From Streptomyces adustus (GTDB taxonomy: Bacteria > Actinomycetota > Actinomycetes > Streptomycetales > Streptomycetaceae), in assembly GCF_009377175.1 (NCBI RefSeq), contig NZ_VJZD01000040.1:1-50818 (forward strand): a DNA stretch of 50,818 nt, in the 5' to 3' direction. Shown piece after piece: positions 50,653 to 50,818 of the stretch. The notes beneath the pieces are model-generated. The model was not told where the DNA came from, did not search any database, and saw nothing but the letters and a program-made list of their open reading frames with translations. Made by a program: the position numbers and the translations under genes. Numbering within the stretch: position 1 is the first letter of the stretch; each line of letters opens with the position of its first letter.

Positions 50653-50709
50653 GGGAGGCTTCGGGTAACTTCGAACCATGACGGACGTGGTACGGACCCG
50701 AAGCCTCCC
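50653..50709. repeat. 14-bp inverted repeat around a start codon
   Basis: GGGAGGCTTCGGGT (50653-50666) is the exact reverse complement of ACCCGAAGCCTCCC (50696-50709). The 29-nt loop contains the ATG of the next gene at 50678 and a TAACTT -10-like box. Confidence 0.9.
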
Positions 50710-50818
50710 CCGGCTGGTGCCGGCCCTCCTGCTCGCCGCCCTCGCCGCGGTGTGGGCGGGCCCGGCACCCGCTTCGGCCGCCCCCACCGCCTCGGACACC
50801 CCCGGTGGCGTCGCGGCC
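50678..50818 (+). CDS. Secreted protein, 5' part only (cut by window end)
   Basis: Only 47 codons are visible. They encode a Sec signal peptide with basic start MTDVVRTRSLPR, a hydrophobic core rich in Leu and Ala, and a probable cleavage site after PAPASA. The mature part begins with Ala/Pro/Thr-rich sequence, so the function cannot be read. TAACTT (50666-50671), 6 nt before the ATG, suggests leaderless translation. The start lies inside the loop of a 14-bp inverted repeat. Confidence 0.75.
   Translation, partial: MTDVVRTRSLPRLVPALLLAALAAVWAGPAPASAAPTASDTPGGVAA

Overview
This window reads as chromosomal DNA of a Streptomyces or close relative. GC is very high, third positions are almost all G or C, GTG starts are common, and many start codons sit 6-8 nt behind a TANNNT-type -10 box with no ribosome binding site. 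The gene order (gatC-gatA-gatB, a GGDEF/EAL gene before ilvB-ilvN-ilvC-serA, proline catabolism, leuB, ilvE, a two-gene urease, citramalate synthase) matches, from memory, a core-chromosome segment of S. coelicolor around SCO5498-SCO5530. I see no insertion sequence, prophage, CRISPR array, rRNA or tRNA. Long ORFs on the opposite strand of most genes are GC-driven shadows.

Layout. 1-1.7 kb: a TetR repressor divergent from a small DUF4267-like membrane protein, then a cupin. 1.7-5.4 kb: the gatC-gatA-(80-aa protein)-gatB operon for tRNA-dependent amidation, closed by a strong terminator. 5.6-9.4 kb: an MMPL transporter flanked by two small membrane proteins with acidic N-termini. 9.5-13.3 kb: a large ATP-binding LuxR-type regulator with two small ORFs. 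13.3-16.7 kb: a sugar/PQQ-type dehydrogenase lipoprotein, an aldo/keto reductase and a D-2-hydroxyacid dehydrogenase. 17-25.8 kb: a membrane GGDEF/EAL protein, then ilvB-ilvN-ilvC and serA. 25.9-28.2 kb: an MFS drug-efflux gene divergent from its TetR. 28.2-32.2 kb: a PucR-type regulator divergent from proline dehydrogenase and P5C dehydrogenase. 32.3-35.2 kb: a hydrolase, a 43-aa protein and a purple-acid-phosphatase-like protein. 35.3-37.7 kb: leuB and ilvE. 37.7-43.4 kb: an NCS1 permease divergent from ureAB (fused), ureC, an agmatine-deiminase-family gene and a TetR gene. 43.5-45.4 kb: cimA with its leader. 45.4-50.8 kb: a divergent GH30/GH3 secreted glycosidase pair and the start of a secreted protein cut by the window end.

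How the genes work together. Six branched-chain amino acid genes (ilvB, ilvN, ilvC, leuB, ilvE, cimA) lie in this segment. Two of them carry ribosome-sensing attenuators: the ilvB leader encodes [13 protein letters not shown] ahead of a U-tailed terminator, and the cimA leader encodes consecutive ATT ATT isoleucine codons ahead of another U-tailed terminator. Proline catabolism forms a self-contained unit with a divergent regulator.

The most unusual locus is the urease-like cluster. UreA and UreB are fused, UreC keeps all nickel ligands but has Val in place of the active-site flap Cys, no accessory genes are present, and an agmatine-deiminase-family enzyme and a TetR are co-transcribed. Two copies of a palindrome with consensus TnGAGyGAyGCTCnA lie between this operon and the divergent permease. 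I suggest, as inference only, that this is a regulated nitrogen-salvage system acting on an amidine, guanidine or ureido compound rather than a standard urease. Other points of note are a GGDEF protein with a degenerate EAL domain and two independent 29-bp tandem repeats lying exactly over the stop codons of two TetR genes.
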